From positions 62,001-126,000 of the forward strand of contig CAXARO010000899.1 in the NCBI GenBank assembly GCA_963971305.1: 64,000 bases of DNA. Reading direction: 5' to 3'. Under the pieces are notes generated by a model. The model was not told where the DNA came from. It searched no databases and saw nothing but the letters and a program-made list of their open reading frames with translations. The stretch is from Arcuatula senhousia (taxonomy: Eukaryota > Mollusca > Bivalvia > Mytilida > Mytilidae). Every line of letters begins with the position of its first letter. The stretch's first letter is position 1. Below are positions 33,920 to 44,839 of the stretch, piece by piece. Both the position numbers and the translations under genes were made by a program.

Positions 33920-36900
33920 AAGAGGCTCCCAGAGGAATATTTGCTCACCTGGTCCTAAAGCTTAAATGGTCTCTTCTATGAGCTATTACTACTATAAAGG
34001 GTCATCTGACAGCTTCCAAACAATTAAGACTTAAAGAACCCAATGAGCTAAAGGTTTAAGCAAGCAACAGCTTTTCTCTATCAAGGTTAAAGCAAGCAAC
34101 AACATTTCTCTATATGCAATAGTTTTCATTCTATAGAGCAAAAACATGAAAAAACCCACTATTTTTTACCTTTAAAGGGTCATAACCCCTATAAGGGGTC
34201 ATCCAACAACTTCGACCCAATAGAGACTTCTATAAAGCTTGATGGGCTGACAGTTTAAGCAAGCAACAGCTTTTCTCGATCTGCAAGTTTTTATTCCATA
34301 GGCAAAAAAAAAAACTAGAGGCTCCCAGGAGCCTGAATCGCTCACCTGGTCCTTAAGGCATAATGGTCTCTTCTTTAATGGGTCAAGTCCCAACTTAGAT
34401 ACAACGGAGACTTTCCTGAGGCTAAATGAGCTGATCATTAAAGCAATCCCCACCTTTTCTCTATCTGCAATAGTTTTCATTCAATAGGGCAAAAAACATG
34501 AAAAAACGCTATTTTTGACCTTAAAAGGGCCATTACTCCTATCAGGGCTTATCTGACTACTTCATCCCTAATGCGACTTTTGTAAAGCTTAATGAGCTAA
34601 ACATTTGAGCAAGCAACACCTTTTCTCTATCTGCAATAGTTTTTATTCTTTAAGGCAAAAACATGAAAAAACGCAATTTTTGACCTCAATAGGGCCATAA
34701 CCCCTATTAGGGGTCATCAGACAACTTGGACCCAATGGAGACTTTTGTAGAGCTTAATGAGCTGAACATTTAAGCAGGCAACAGCTTTTCTCTATCTGCA
34801 ATAATTTTCTTTCTATAGGGCAAAAACACGAAAAAACGCTATTTTTGACCTTAAAAGGACCATAACCCCTATTAGGGGTCATCTGACAGCTTCAACCCAA
34901 TGGAGACTTTAGTAGAGCTAAATGAGCTAAACATTTGAGCAAGAGACACCTTTTCTCTATCTGCAATAGTTTTCATTCTAAAGGGCAAAAACATAAAAAA
35001 CCGCCATTTTTGACCTTAAAAGGGCCATAACCCCTATCAGGGGTCATCTGACAACTTCAACCCAATGGAGACTTTTGTAGAGCTTAATGAGCTGAACATT
35101 TAAGCAGGCAACAGCTTTTCTCTATCTGCAATAATTTTCATTCTATAGGGCAAAAACATGAAACTAGAGGCTCCCAGGAGCCTGAATCGCTCACCTGATC
35201 TCTTATGCCAAAGTTTGAATAAATTTCACAAACTTTCAAGTATACAAAGTTGCAAAACAATCCTTTCAGTGGTTTCAGAGAAGATTTTTGGAAATAAGAT
35301 TAAACTAATAGAAAAAACAGTTAAAGGGCAATAACTCCTGTAAGGACCTTTTGATGCTGAACAAGCAAATTTGCTTCAGATTTTCTCTATTTCTTATACT
35401 TTTTGAGTTATAAGCCAAAAACAATGGTCTGACCCCTTGTTCTATTTTTAGCAATGGCGGCCATGTTGGTTGGTCGACATGTATATTATTCACAAACTTG
35501 GTAGAGGACATCCTAAATATCAAGTGTACCAAGTTTCAAAGCAATCCCTTCAGTGGTTTCAGAGAAGAAGATTTTTGAAAATCAGTGTAAATTAATGGAA
35601 AACAAACAGTTAAAGGGGAACAACTCTTCAATGGCTGATCTGACAATTTTAAATCTGAAATCAATGTTGTAGATTTGAATGAGCTTAACAATTCTGCAAT
35701 GCTAACTTTTCCTCTAGCTCTAATGGTTTTCAAGATAATGTCCAAAAACTGCAAAAATGGTCAATTTTGACGATTAAAGGGCATTAACTCCTATAAGGAG
35801 TTGTTTCACAATTTTGACTCAATGGAGAGATTTGTAGAGCTGTTGATGCTGAACATGAAAGGTTGCTTCGGATTTTCTCTATCTCTTATATCATTTGAGG
35901 TATAAGCCAAAAACAATGGTCTGACCCCCCTGTTCTATTTTTAGCAACAGCGGCCATGTTGGTTGGTCGACATGTATGTAATTCACAAACTTGGTAGAGG
36001 ACATCCTAAAGATCATGTATACCAAGTATCAATGCAATCCCTTCAGTGGTTTCAGAGAAGAAGATTTTTGAAAATCAGTGTAAATTAATGGGAAAAAAAC
36101 AGTTAAAGGTGAATAACTCTTAAACGACTGATCTGACAATTTAGACCCTGAATCATTTTTGTAGATCGCAATGAGCTTAACAATTCTGAAATGCTAACTT
36201 TTCCTCTAGCTCTAACGGTTTTCAAAATATAGTCCAAAAACTGCAAAAATGGTCATTTTTGATGATTAAAGGGCAATAACTCCTGTAAGGAGTCGTTTCA
36301 CAACTTCGACTCAATGGAGAGTTTCGTAGAGCTTTTGGTGCTGAACAAGAATGGTTGCTTCGGATTTTCTCTATCTCTTATACTTTTAGAGTTATAAGCC
36401 AAAAACAATGGTCTGACCCCCCTGTTCTATTTTTAGCAACGGCGGCCATGTTGGTTGGTCGACATGTATATAATTCACAAACTTGGTAGAGGACATCCTA
36501 ATGATCATGTATACCAAGTATCAATGCAATCCCTTCAGTGGTTTCAGAGAAGAAGATCTTTGAAGAAACGGACGACGGACGACGGACGATGACAATAGCT
36601 CACCTGACCCTTCGGGTCAGGTGAGCTAAAAACGCTATTTTTGACCTTAAAAGGGCCATAACCCCAATTAGGGGTCATCTGACAACTTCGACCCAATGGG
36701 GACTTTTGTAGAGCTTAATGAGCTAAACATTTGAGCAAGCAACACCTTTTCTCTATCATAAAAAAACCGCTATTTTTGACCTTAAAAGGGTCATAACCCC
36801 TATTAGGGGCCATCTGACAACTTCAACCCAATGGACTCTTTTGTAGAGCTTAATGAGCTGAACATTTAAGCAGGCAACAGCTTTTCTCTATCTGCAATAA

Positions 36901-37070
36901 TTTTCATTCTATAGGGCAAAAACATGAAAAAACGCTATTTTTGACCTTAAATGGGCCATAACCCCAATCAGGGGTCATCTGACAACTTCGACCCAATGGA
37001 GACTTTTGTAGAGCTTAATGAGCTGAACATCCTTCAGATTTTTTCTATCTGTTCTAGTTTTCAAGTTATA
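33920..37070. mobile_element. Nested AGCTCACC-type elements
   Basis: Three starts with the GAGGCTCCCAG-type hairpin and GCTCACCTG lie at about 33922, 34315 and 35163. Only one AGCTCACCTGACCC / GGGTCAGGTGAGCT hairpin end is present, at 36597-36630. Outside the 35163-36630 copy the sequence returns to units with GACCTTAAAAGGGCCATAAC, so that copy inserted into an older one. Subunits repeat many times (AATGGAGACTTTTGTAGAGC). No coding capacity. Confidence 0.65.
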
Positions 37071-37559
37071 AGTCTTTGAATGTGATTTTACCCTATGTTC
37101 TATTTTTAGTAACAGCGGCCATATTTGTTATCGAATCATAAAGCCGAACACAATTTTTAAACATCATGCCCTAATTAATACTTGGACCAAGTTTTGAAAC
37201 TGGGGATCATCAAAACAGAGAGAACTAGAGAGCTTTAGAGAGATGTGCAGAGGAGTAGATAAAAAAAACGTTTTTCTCACTTAAAATTGAAGGTTTTAAT
37301 GTGTAAACTTGTCTTTTCATTCATTTTAACAGCAAAGAAACATTTTATATAAGTTTTTATTGTCGATTTTTTAAGTATCTTGACGGAGTATCGATGGTCT
37401 GTAATGGCGCAGGACACCAAGACACGAACACTAAAGAACATGTTTATTAATAGTTTTTTTAATAATATGTGATATAATGATAAAATGAGATGTTTTTATT
37501 TATTTTTTTGAAAGACTTAGTTACAAATTTATCTTGACGATAAAAATAAAATTGAATAT
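37071..37559. other. No gene recognised
   Basis: AT-rich tail between the nested repeats and the Harbinger-like element. Confidence 0.4.
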
Positions 37560-37562
37560 TAA

Positions 37563-39043
37563 GGGACCGGTCATTATTTACTAGCTGGGGGGGCTGGAAA
37601 TTTTTCGACCAGATATAGCTTTCCAGAAATTGACCCCCCCATTTAAATCCGAAATTTTTTTTTACCCCCCCCAAAGACAGCTCAAAATTTTTTTTGACCC
37701 CCCCCCCCCAATCTCCGCAACAAAATTTTAAGATATGTATTAGTTTTATTTTACAAAAACGTTAATTATCACCATAGACTACATTGTACTTATGTATATT
37801 AATATAATTAACAGTCTATGTAATAAGTTGGACAAACTTCATAGATGTGGTGACACACGTAGGAAAACACAAACTTTTGATCATTAAAGTTTAATAATTT
37901 AAATTATCTGAGTAACACCATTTTGGTATATTAAAGTTCCTGAACTTCTGCCTTTTAAATATTGAATTGTTTGAAATTCAGTTGAATTCTAATAACAGTT
38001 TTCACATGTCACACATGTCACAGGGGCTTAAATTTACTATTATGTCAACTACTAAAAACTATCGACCCCTTACTTTATGAAACCAACATAGAGAGTAGGG
38101 GTTGATATTTGGCCGCATTTTACGGAATGAAAATTGGGGTGATAAAATGGCGGGCAGTGAAAAAATTTTCATTACAGTTTTCTCTGCAACTACTTTATCA
38201 TAACCCCTTAATATTTAGTACACAGTATCAGCATTGGTCCTAAAATGCGAGATTCGATTTCAGGTCTGTCGCCCACCTACTTCCTGTTTAACGATTTTTT
38301 TTTACTTTGACAATTTTTTTAAAAAGATTATATAAATGACCAAACTTCATGCCCCTGTGTTCCAGATAGGATGTATTCTTGCCATTTTTTTCCTATTGAT
38401 AATCGGTAAAATTTTGCACCAAAAGGAAGTTAACACTTATTCAAATGTAAAATCTAGTTAGAATGACGTTTTTGTATCAAAATGAATGCATCTGAGCCAA
38501 AAAGGTAACACAAAATCCAAACCCATCGAAAATCTATCAATATAGCTCGCATGATCAATGTTTCTGGCCTTGGGGGGGGGGGGGGGGGGTACTCTGGTAT
38601 TTTATGACGGGGGTGTGTGCATTTTGTAGATTTTAATCTGTACCCAAATCTATCTAATACTATGGAACCCGCTTCATCAGTGGCTATCTCAAAGATCCAT
38701 AACCTTGGACAATACACCCCTCCACATGAGATAAGATAATAAGTACATAACACTATGTGGTAATGGATTAATTTATTTACTTATCACTGTCCAGATGTTT
38801 ATATTTGATCATATAATTAGGCACTGTGATTTATTCTTAACAAACATAAAACATGTTAAATCTGGGAATTCTTCATGAAATACTGAGAATACATTTTTGA
38901 TAGTAAAATTGGCAGCATGTAATTTTGACCCCCCCTAAATTAGACTGGAGAAAAAAATGACCCCCCCACTCGAGACATACAAATTTTTTTGACCCCCCCA
39001 TAAATTTTCCAGCCCCCCCAGCTGATAAATAATGACCGTTCCC
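37563..39043. mobile_element. 1.48-kb PIF/Harbinger-like non-autonomous element
   Basis: Left end GGGACCGGTCATTATTTA and right end, reversed, GGGAACGGTCATTATTTA match, and the similarity runs about 40 bp through a G-rich stretch followed by CTGGAAA. TAA stands on both sides (37560-37562 and 39044-39046), the 3-bp target typical of PIF/Harbinger. The inside has GACCCCCCC tracts at both ends, a poly-G run near 38573 and no transposase. 38155-38300 is a unit related to 5584-6190. Confidence 0.68.
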
Positions 39044-39480
39044 TAATGATCGGGTTCGTTGGCATTACAGAAAATCCATAATGCATTGCGTTTTGTTGTG
39101 TTCCGGCTATAGTTATTGAGGCGGCAATTTCAAAAATCTTAATTATAGGGTACTGACATAAACAATATGATTTGTCAGAGTTCACATTAGACAACCATAA
39201 ATAATGGAAGAGCCCTCACGCGACGTCAAGGCTATGAACTATGTGAGGGCGGGCCCCATAAAAATAGTTTTATTAATTCAGGATTTGAAATTAAAAAAAT
39301 GTAACGTTCCTGATTTATCAAATTTTGAAAGTCCCCCCTTGGCAACGTGGTCTTATTTCTCGCGTCGAGACATTTTATTTGAGTAAAAATTGTGTCATGG
39401 AAATTTATTCCACAGGGGAACACCAAACAAAAATTGATATACCAAGATGCACGATAAATATTACTAAAGATTTTTTTCTT

Positions 39481-39900
39481 TGTATCTCCTGTCTTGCAGA
39501 CGATACACGCCACCCGCTCCTTTATAAGTCGTGTCTGTGTATCTCCTGTCTTGCAGGCGATACACAACAGTTCGTCAGTGAAACATGTTTAAAACCGTTT
39601 TTTTCGCGGGGAAATTCATAAGGCTATTTAAAAAAAAAAGATATGTGTCATGAACATTTATTCCACACAGGCTACGAAAAAAAGCCGTCTACCGAAATGC
39701 TCTATCTTTATTAATAAAGGTTTATTTTGAAGTCATGTCGTTGTACATGTATCTCCTGTCTTGCAGGCGATACACAACAGTTTGTCAGTGAAACATGTTT
39801 AAAACCTTTTTTTCGCGGGGAAATTCATAAGGCTATTTAAAAAAAAAGATATGTGTCATGAACATTTATTCCACACAAGCTATGAAAAATGATGTGCAAT
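39481..39900 (+). repeat. Hairpin-bearing tandem repeat, 210-bp period
   Basis: The hairpin TGTATCTCCTG-TCTTG-CAGGCGATACA (11-bp stem with one mismatch) occurs at 39481, 39538 and 39748. After the last two, about 135 bp are nearly identical (CAGTGAAACATGTTTAAAAC, then TTTCGCGGGGAAATTCATAAG and AGATATGTGTCATGAAC). So the unit is duplicated at 210 bp. Confidence 0.75.
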
Positions 39901-40085
39901 CTTATCTTAGTGGCCGTACCATTGTACGTACAAGGCTGGGTACAAATTACAACTTTCGGCTCGGACCTTAAAAATATTCGTTCGAGCCGAACAGCATCAT
40001 CAAATAAATTTTGATTAGCTGTTGACCAACGGTGCGGTGCAAAGCCTTGTCAAAGTTGTAATATGGGGAGTTGTCATAAAGACAA

Positions 40086-40247
40086 CTATGGCAAATATAA
40101 GACAATGATGGTCTTACTCAGGAACTGAGATTCCCGGTGAGAAATGTTCTCACATGAATAATGCAACCAAGTGTTACATGATTCACAGGCAATAGCTCTA
40201 CTATCAGAGCAATCGGTGTGACAAACACCACACGGAAAAGTATCCAT
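40086..40247 (-). CDS. PHD-finger ORF (53 aa), probably mobile-element derived
   Basis: Minus-strand ATG at 40247 opens Met-Asp-Thr-Phe-Pro-Cys-Gly-Val-Cys-His, then Ala-Cys-Glu-Ser-Cys-Asn-Thr-Trp-Leu-His-Tyr-Ser-Cys. This gives the Cys-x2-Cys, Cys-x2-Cys, Trp-Leu-His-x2-Cys spacing of a PHD zinc finger. The final Cys pair is missing before the stop at 40086, so it is truncated or continues by splicing. Such N-terminal PHD fingers are common in mollusc retroelement ORFs, which is my preferred reading. It faces away from the SGNH hydrolase, 474 bp apart. It is too short to be a confident gene. Confidence 0.5.
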   Translation of the reverse strand: MDTFPCGVCHTDCSDSRAIACESCNTWLHYSCENISHRESQFLSKTIIVLYLP

Positions 40248-40721
40248 GTTTAAAATAAGTCCGTCACACGTTATAGTCTATTTTAGATATGAGCACTAAT
40301 ATATTTGAATAAGTCAAAAAAGTCAAAAAAGAAAAACTAAATATTTACACAAAAACGAGTAATAAAGAGACAAAATAAAGAGAAAAAATATTTACAGTTA
40401 AATTACAAAAAAGCACTATGAAGAAAGAATTTCAAAGTTGAGAAAATTGAGTCCTGCTCAAATGATTTGACATGTTTGTTTAACCGGCTAGACGATCGTG
40501 TGATCGCTAATCATTTAATGATAGATTTATTGTTGTCGCCACGCGCCAATATAATCAAATCATCATTGATTGCGACATTAAAAAGATTGCCGATAGTCAT
40601 AAGTTGTGTGGTAAGATAAAGATTGTTAATTGTTATTTTTTTCTTTTTTCTTCTTGGCCCCTCTTCCCGAAATGTCTAGAAAAAAAAAAAAAAAAACAAA
40701 AAAAAAACTTCAACACCAGCA
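40248..40721. other. Spacer between divergent PHD and SGNH ORFs
   Basis: AT-rich sequence with pyrimidine and adenine tracts just before the SGNH start codon. No clear promoter motif was seen. Confidence 0.4.
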
Positions 40722-41258
40722 ATGTCTCTTGCTATTATTGGCCATAGTTTTGTCAGGCGCATCGCAGACCATGAACTTCTTGCTTTCAAACATGAAGACT
40801 TACATGTTGCTGGGTTAGGCGGGGCCACCGTAAAGACTTTAGCCGAAAGTTATGAATTTATTCAATTGATGCTTTACCGACCAAAAAGAATATTTATACA
40901 GATAGGCGGCAATGATATCAAGAAAGACACAACGTCAGACCAGATTTTCAAAGACATTTCAGAATTTGTCGATCATCTCAAAGAATGCGGAGTTGCACAG
41001 ATAATCGTCGGCAGCTTGTTCCCAAGATTTCAACCAAGAGGGATGACTTACCACCAATACGATTCACAAAGAAAAGAGATCAACCTCAAGCTTAGTGACG
41101 AATATGCAAAATCAACGGGGATCACATTTTGGAAACTGCGTGGACTAGTTAACCCACCAAGACGTGCATTTACAGATGGTGTTCATTTAACTAAGAAATT
41201 TGAGCATATATACGCAAGACAGATTAAGTTGGCACGATTTTGTAACACTTTTAAATAA
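40722..41258 (+). CDS. SGNH/GDSL-type hydrolase domain ORF (178 aa)
   Basis: Intact single-exon ORF. The SGNH blocks are in order: Ile-Gly-His-Ser (Ser9, the nucleophile block with His replacing Asp), Gly-Leu-Gly-Gly-Ala (31-35), Ile-Gly-Gly-Asn-Asp (61-65, the oxyanion Asn) and Thr-Asp-Gly-Val-His-Leu (Asp152 and His155, the catalytic pair). The fold is that of serine esterases. The length is a bare domain with no signal peptide or membrane segment. AATAAA lies at 41351. Such bare SGNH ORFs are frequent in bivalve genomes, often linked to retroelement ORFs, so host gene or mobile-element cargo are both possible. The next in-frame Met would be past the nucleophile, so 40722 is the right start. 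Confidence 0.7.
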   Translation: MSLAIIGHSFVRRIADHELLAFKHEDLHVAGLGGATVKTLAESYEFIQLMLYRPKRIFIQIGGNDIKKDTTSDQIFKDISEFVDHLKECGVAQIIVGSLFPRFQPRGMTYHQYDSQRKEINLKLSDEYAKSTGITFWKLRGLVNPPRRAFTDGVHLTKKFEHIYARQIKLARFCNTFK

Positions 41259-41864
41259 TTTGACGTTAGAATTGAAAATTGTCATTGTTCGTTTATATAT
41301 CATGTATATAAAAAAAATGTTTTATTTTCATGTTTTAATGCATTAGCAATAATAAATGTGCAATTTTATATATATCATGAGTTATTCTTCAACACATAAT
41401 TATCGTTCAACTACGAAAACCGTAATTCATACGTATCCGACCCTGCACTTACCTGTATTTTTAAGTCGACAGTCGCCATTTTGATTACGATATTTACGAA
41501 AAAAAAAAACAATTGCAAATAAAGTTTGAATTGGCCAAAAAACACACAAACAAAGATTCTTGTATGTACATTTACCGTCATAATAACAAAATAGTGTAAT
41601 TTATTCCAAATCTTATACTTTGGAAAGAGTCTTTGATGTCATTTATCATACGCTGGTTTACTCCTCTCTACCGACATCGTAGTTATCTTCGATTCCTACC
41701 ATATGGAACCATTTAAAACCAACCCAAGTGCTTTCAAATTACTCAAAATACCTTAGAAACAAACAATAGCCAGATAACAACATTTATTTCACACAATAAA
41801 TCATTTTTTTTATTAATTCTCTGTCCTCCTCTGTCCTGCTCTCTACTTCTCTGTATATTTACCT
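41259..41864. other. No gene recognised
   Basis: 3' flank of the SGNH ORF; AT-rich. Confidence 0.4.
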
Positions 41865-43335
41865 ACCGACGGACGACGGACGGATGGCGATGACAATAGC
41901 TCACTTGACCCTTCGGGTCAGGTGAGCTAAAAAACCAGAAAAAATTGCTACTTTTCACCTTTAAAGGGCAATAAACCCTATAAGGGGTCATCTGACGATT
42001 TCGACTCAATGGAGTCTTTGGTAAAGCTTGATAGACTGAAGGTTTGAGCAAACAACAGCTTTTCTCTTTCTGCAAGTTTTCATTCCATATGCCAAAAACA
42101 AGGGCTATAACCCCTTCGGGTTCACCATAATCCAGTGATAAACTTGATCTCAAGATTCAAAAGTCCTATATTCTAAATATACCACGTTAAGTTCCAATTG
42201 GACTTAAGGTGTCAGAGGAGTTAACGTTTTAAATGTAATGAGAAAATGCTGTGAAAATGATCAATTTGGACGTTCTAAGGGGAATAACTCCTGAAAGGAA
42301 TGGTCCTAAAACGTTGAACATATTATGTTTTGTAGATTATGGTGTGCTTATTAACAATATGCAATCTTAATAAGTGCAAAATTCATAACAAGAGTTAACA
42401 CTAAAGTAGGTCTCTCCTGCCGGCACCATCAGAAACAATTCTTCTTTCTTACTTCCACTATATTTTGAATTTACATGGATTTTCAGTTTCTGAGATCAAA
42501 AGATGTGTAAACATTGCAAATATATGCAATTAAAATAATCAGTCACTCATCCGGAAAATCAAGGTCAAGGTCGAAAGAAGAGGATGTAACTGTGCTAAGC
42601 TACTGCTGGGGCATATGCATACAAAGTTTCTTCAACCTAGGACTTATAGTTCTTGAGATATGGAGGTGCTTGCAAAACTTTTCTATTGCTATTATATATA
42701 TTGAAAATTGTCAAAAGTCACTCAACCGTAAAATCAATGTCAATGTCAAAAGATTGGGATGCAACTGTGCTAAGCTACTACTGGGGCATATGCATACCAA
42801 GTTTCATCAATCTAGGACTTATAGTTCTTGAGATATGGAGGTGCTCATAAAACTTTGCCAAAAAGTTAACGCCGCTGTCACCCCACAAAGTAACACCTAT
42901 GTCCCGCTCTGCTTCGCAGGCGAGACAAAAAATCAAGAAAAAGATCAAAAACTCCTACATGTGTTCAGAAACGTCTCTTTATACGTTCCTGATGTGTTGT
43001 TGAATCTTCTTCAAAATTTCAGGGCAGGTAGATCTTGAGGTGCTGATACCTTTTAACCTAGACAGAATTTTTATATATATAGCTGTTTTTGAGTTATGTG
43101 CAAAAAACTGTAATTTACCCTTATGTTCTACTTTTAGCCACAGGGGCCATGTTTTCAAACAATCTCAAATCCCCACATCAGTTCTAAGCACCTTGTGCTA
43201 ATGAACAACCATACCAAATTTGGTTGCAATTAGACTTAGGGTGTCAGAGGAGTTAATGTTTGAAAAAGTTTATGGACAACGGACAGCAAGTGATGACATC
43301 AGCTCATATGACTCTTAGGGTCAGGTGAGCTAAAA
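41865..43335. mobile_element. Broken AGCTCACC-type elements with an inserted repeat
   Basis: A hairpin end at 41895-41930 (AGCTCACTTGACCC / GGGTCAGGTGAGCT) is followed by fragments of the family to about 42380. 42395-42850 is a different repeat with two 195-bp tandem units (GCATATGCATAC, TTATAGTTCTTGAGATATGG), also present at 58800-59110. 42885-43335 returns to the first family, with a hairpin of its own at 42901-42928 and a terminal GGTCAGGTGAGCTAAAA. Confidence 0.6.
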
Positions 43336-43499
43336 AGTATGACCAAATTATGGAACCAAAGAAATACTGATGGACACAGCTCAGAGCAGGTGTATAATCA
43401 AGCAAAATTGCCCCTCCTGAATGATAGCTGAGAGAGTAATTCAAGTAATTAAAAGATGTGCTGACTCATTTGAAGAAAAAGAGGGGGGTAAAACAAACA

Positions 43500-44830
43500 A
43501 AACAAGATTGCTACGCGTAGCCATGTGTCCCCCGCCGCCGCATAAAAGTTGTGTGGTATGTCAATTCAAGCAATACATTCTCTGAGAAACAATAGAAATA
43601 GGTTGTCAAAATATGGGATGATCACCTATTAACAGTACCCTATCAGTGTGTAAAGTTTCAACAACATCCGTTAAGTAGTATCCGAGGAGTTGCACCCACA
43701 AAAATGTTTGATTTGGACCGGAAAATCATAAATTTGTAAATAACTCGAAAACCGTAAATATTGCTTCAAATTTTTTTCCCGTATTATTATAGAGTATCTT
43801 TTGCTCTATCAGCCTACAAAATTTCAGAACCCTGTGCATCTAGGTAACCGAGATATTGGATGTCCTATATTTTGACCTTTCTTCCCTGTTTCCATGGAAA
43901 CGGCGGCCATTATGAAAATTTCAAATATGGGATGATCATCTACTAACAGTACCCTATCACTGTGTAAAGTTTCAGCAACATCGGTTCAGTAGTGTCTGAG
44001 GAGTTGCACCCACAAAAACGTTTGACAAAGTCCATACATGTGACAGATCTGTGATGAAAAAGCTGGAGATTTTGATATTTTTGGCTGGAGATTGGACCAA
44101 AAAGCGGGAGATTTTCAACGCCCAATAAAATTGCATTTCAATGTCAATTGGGGGCACTAAGGTGTGCCAAATATACATGGCTTCACTGATTAATCTCAAA
44201 CTGTTAATACAATCATCAGGTCAATTATGGCAATAAACCTTTAATTAACACCTTTACCTGTTTAATTAATGTCTACCTAACTGACAAACCCCTAAAACAA
44301 CGGAAATGTTTTATGACTGAACGATTAAAATGTCTATAAAACTAAAATGTTCTCTCATGTCTTGAAAAAGCGGGAGATTACACAAAAAGTCGGGAGAACG
44401 GGAGATGGATAAAAAAGTCGGGAGATTTCGTCTCCCGGCGGGAGAATCACATGTATGAAAGTCCCATTTTTCGGACTGAAAAATCACAAATTTGTAAATA
44501 ACTCGAAAACCGTAAATATCACTTCAAATTTTTTTTCGTATTATTATAGAGTACCTTTTGCTCTATCAGCCTACAAAATTTCAGAACCCTGTGCACCTAG
44601 GTAACCGAGATATTGAATGTCCTATATTTTGACCTTTCTTCCCTGTTTCCATGGAAACGGCGGCCATTTTGAAAATTTCAAATATGGGATGATCATCTAC
44701 TAATTGTACCCTATCAGTGTTTTAAGTTTCAGCAACATCCGTTCAGTAGTGTCCGAGGAGTTGCACCCACAAAAAACGTGACGGACAGACGGAGACCATT
44801 ACTAAGTCCCTCCGACGCGTTGCGGCGGGG
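43500..44830. mobile_element. Non-autonomous repeat with duplicated core and GCGGCGGGGG ends
   Basis: Begins near TGTCCCCCGCCGCCGC and ends GCGGCGGGGGACA, forming short terminal inverted repeats. The core (AATATGGGATGATCA, GAGGAGTTGCACCCACAAAAA, GTTTCCATGGAAACGGCGGCC) occurs as partial tandem copies at about 43605-44025 and 44465-44780. A different element is inserted between them at 44033-44457. Confidence 0.6.
44033..44457. mobile_element. 425-bp nested element with 11-bp TIR
   Basis: Ends are CATACATGTGA and its exact complement. AAAGTC is repeated on both sides (44027-44032 and 44458-44463), and the host repeat continues across the insertion. The inside has repeated CGGGAGAT words. No coding capacity. 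Confidence 0.7.
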
Positions 44831-44839
44831 GACAACAAA

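Noticed and set aside
38570..38592. Poly-G run as a functional quadruplex signal
   Set aside because: Homopolymer inside a transposon; similar G or C tracts occur at 28880, 47222 and 48301. Nothing links it to a gene.
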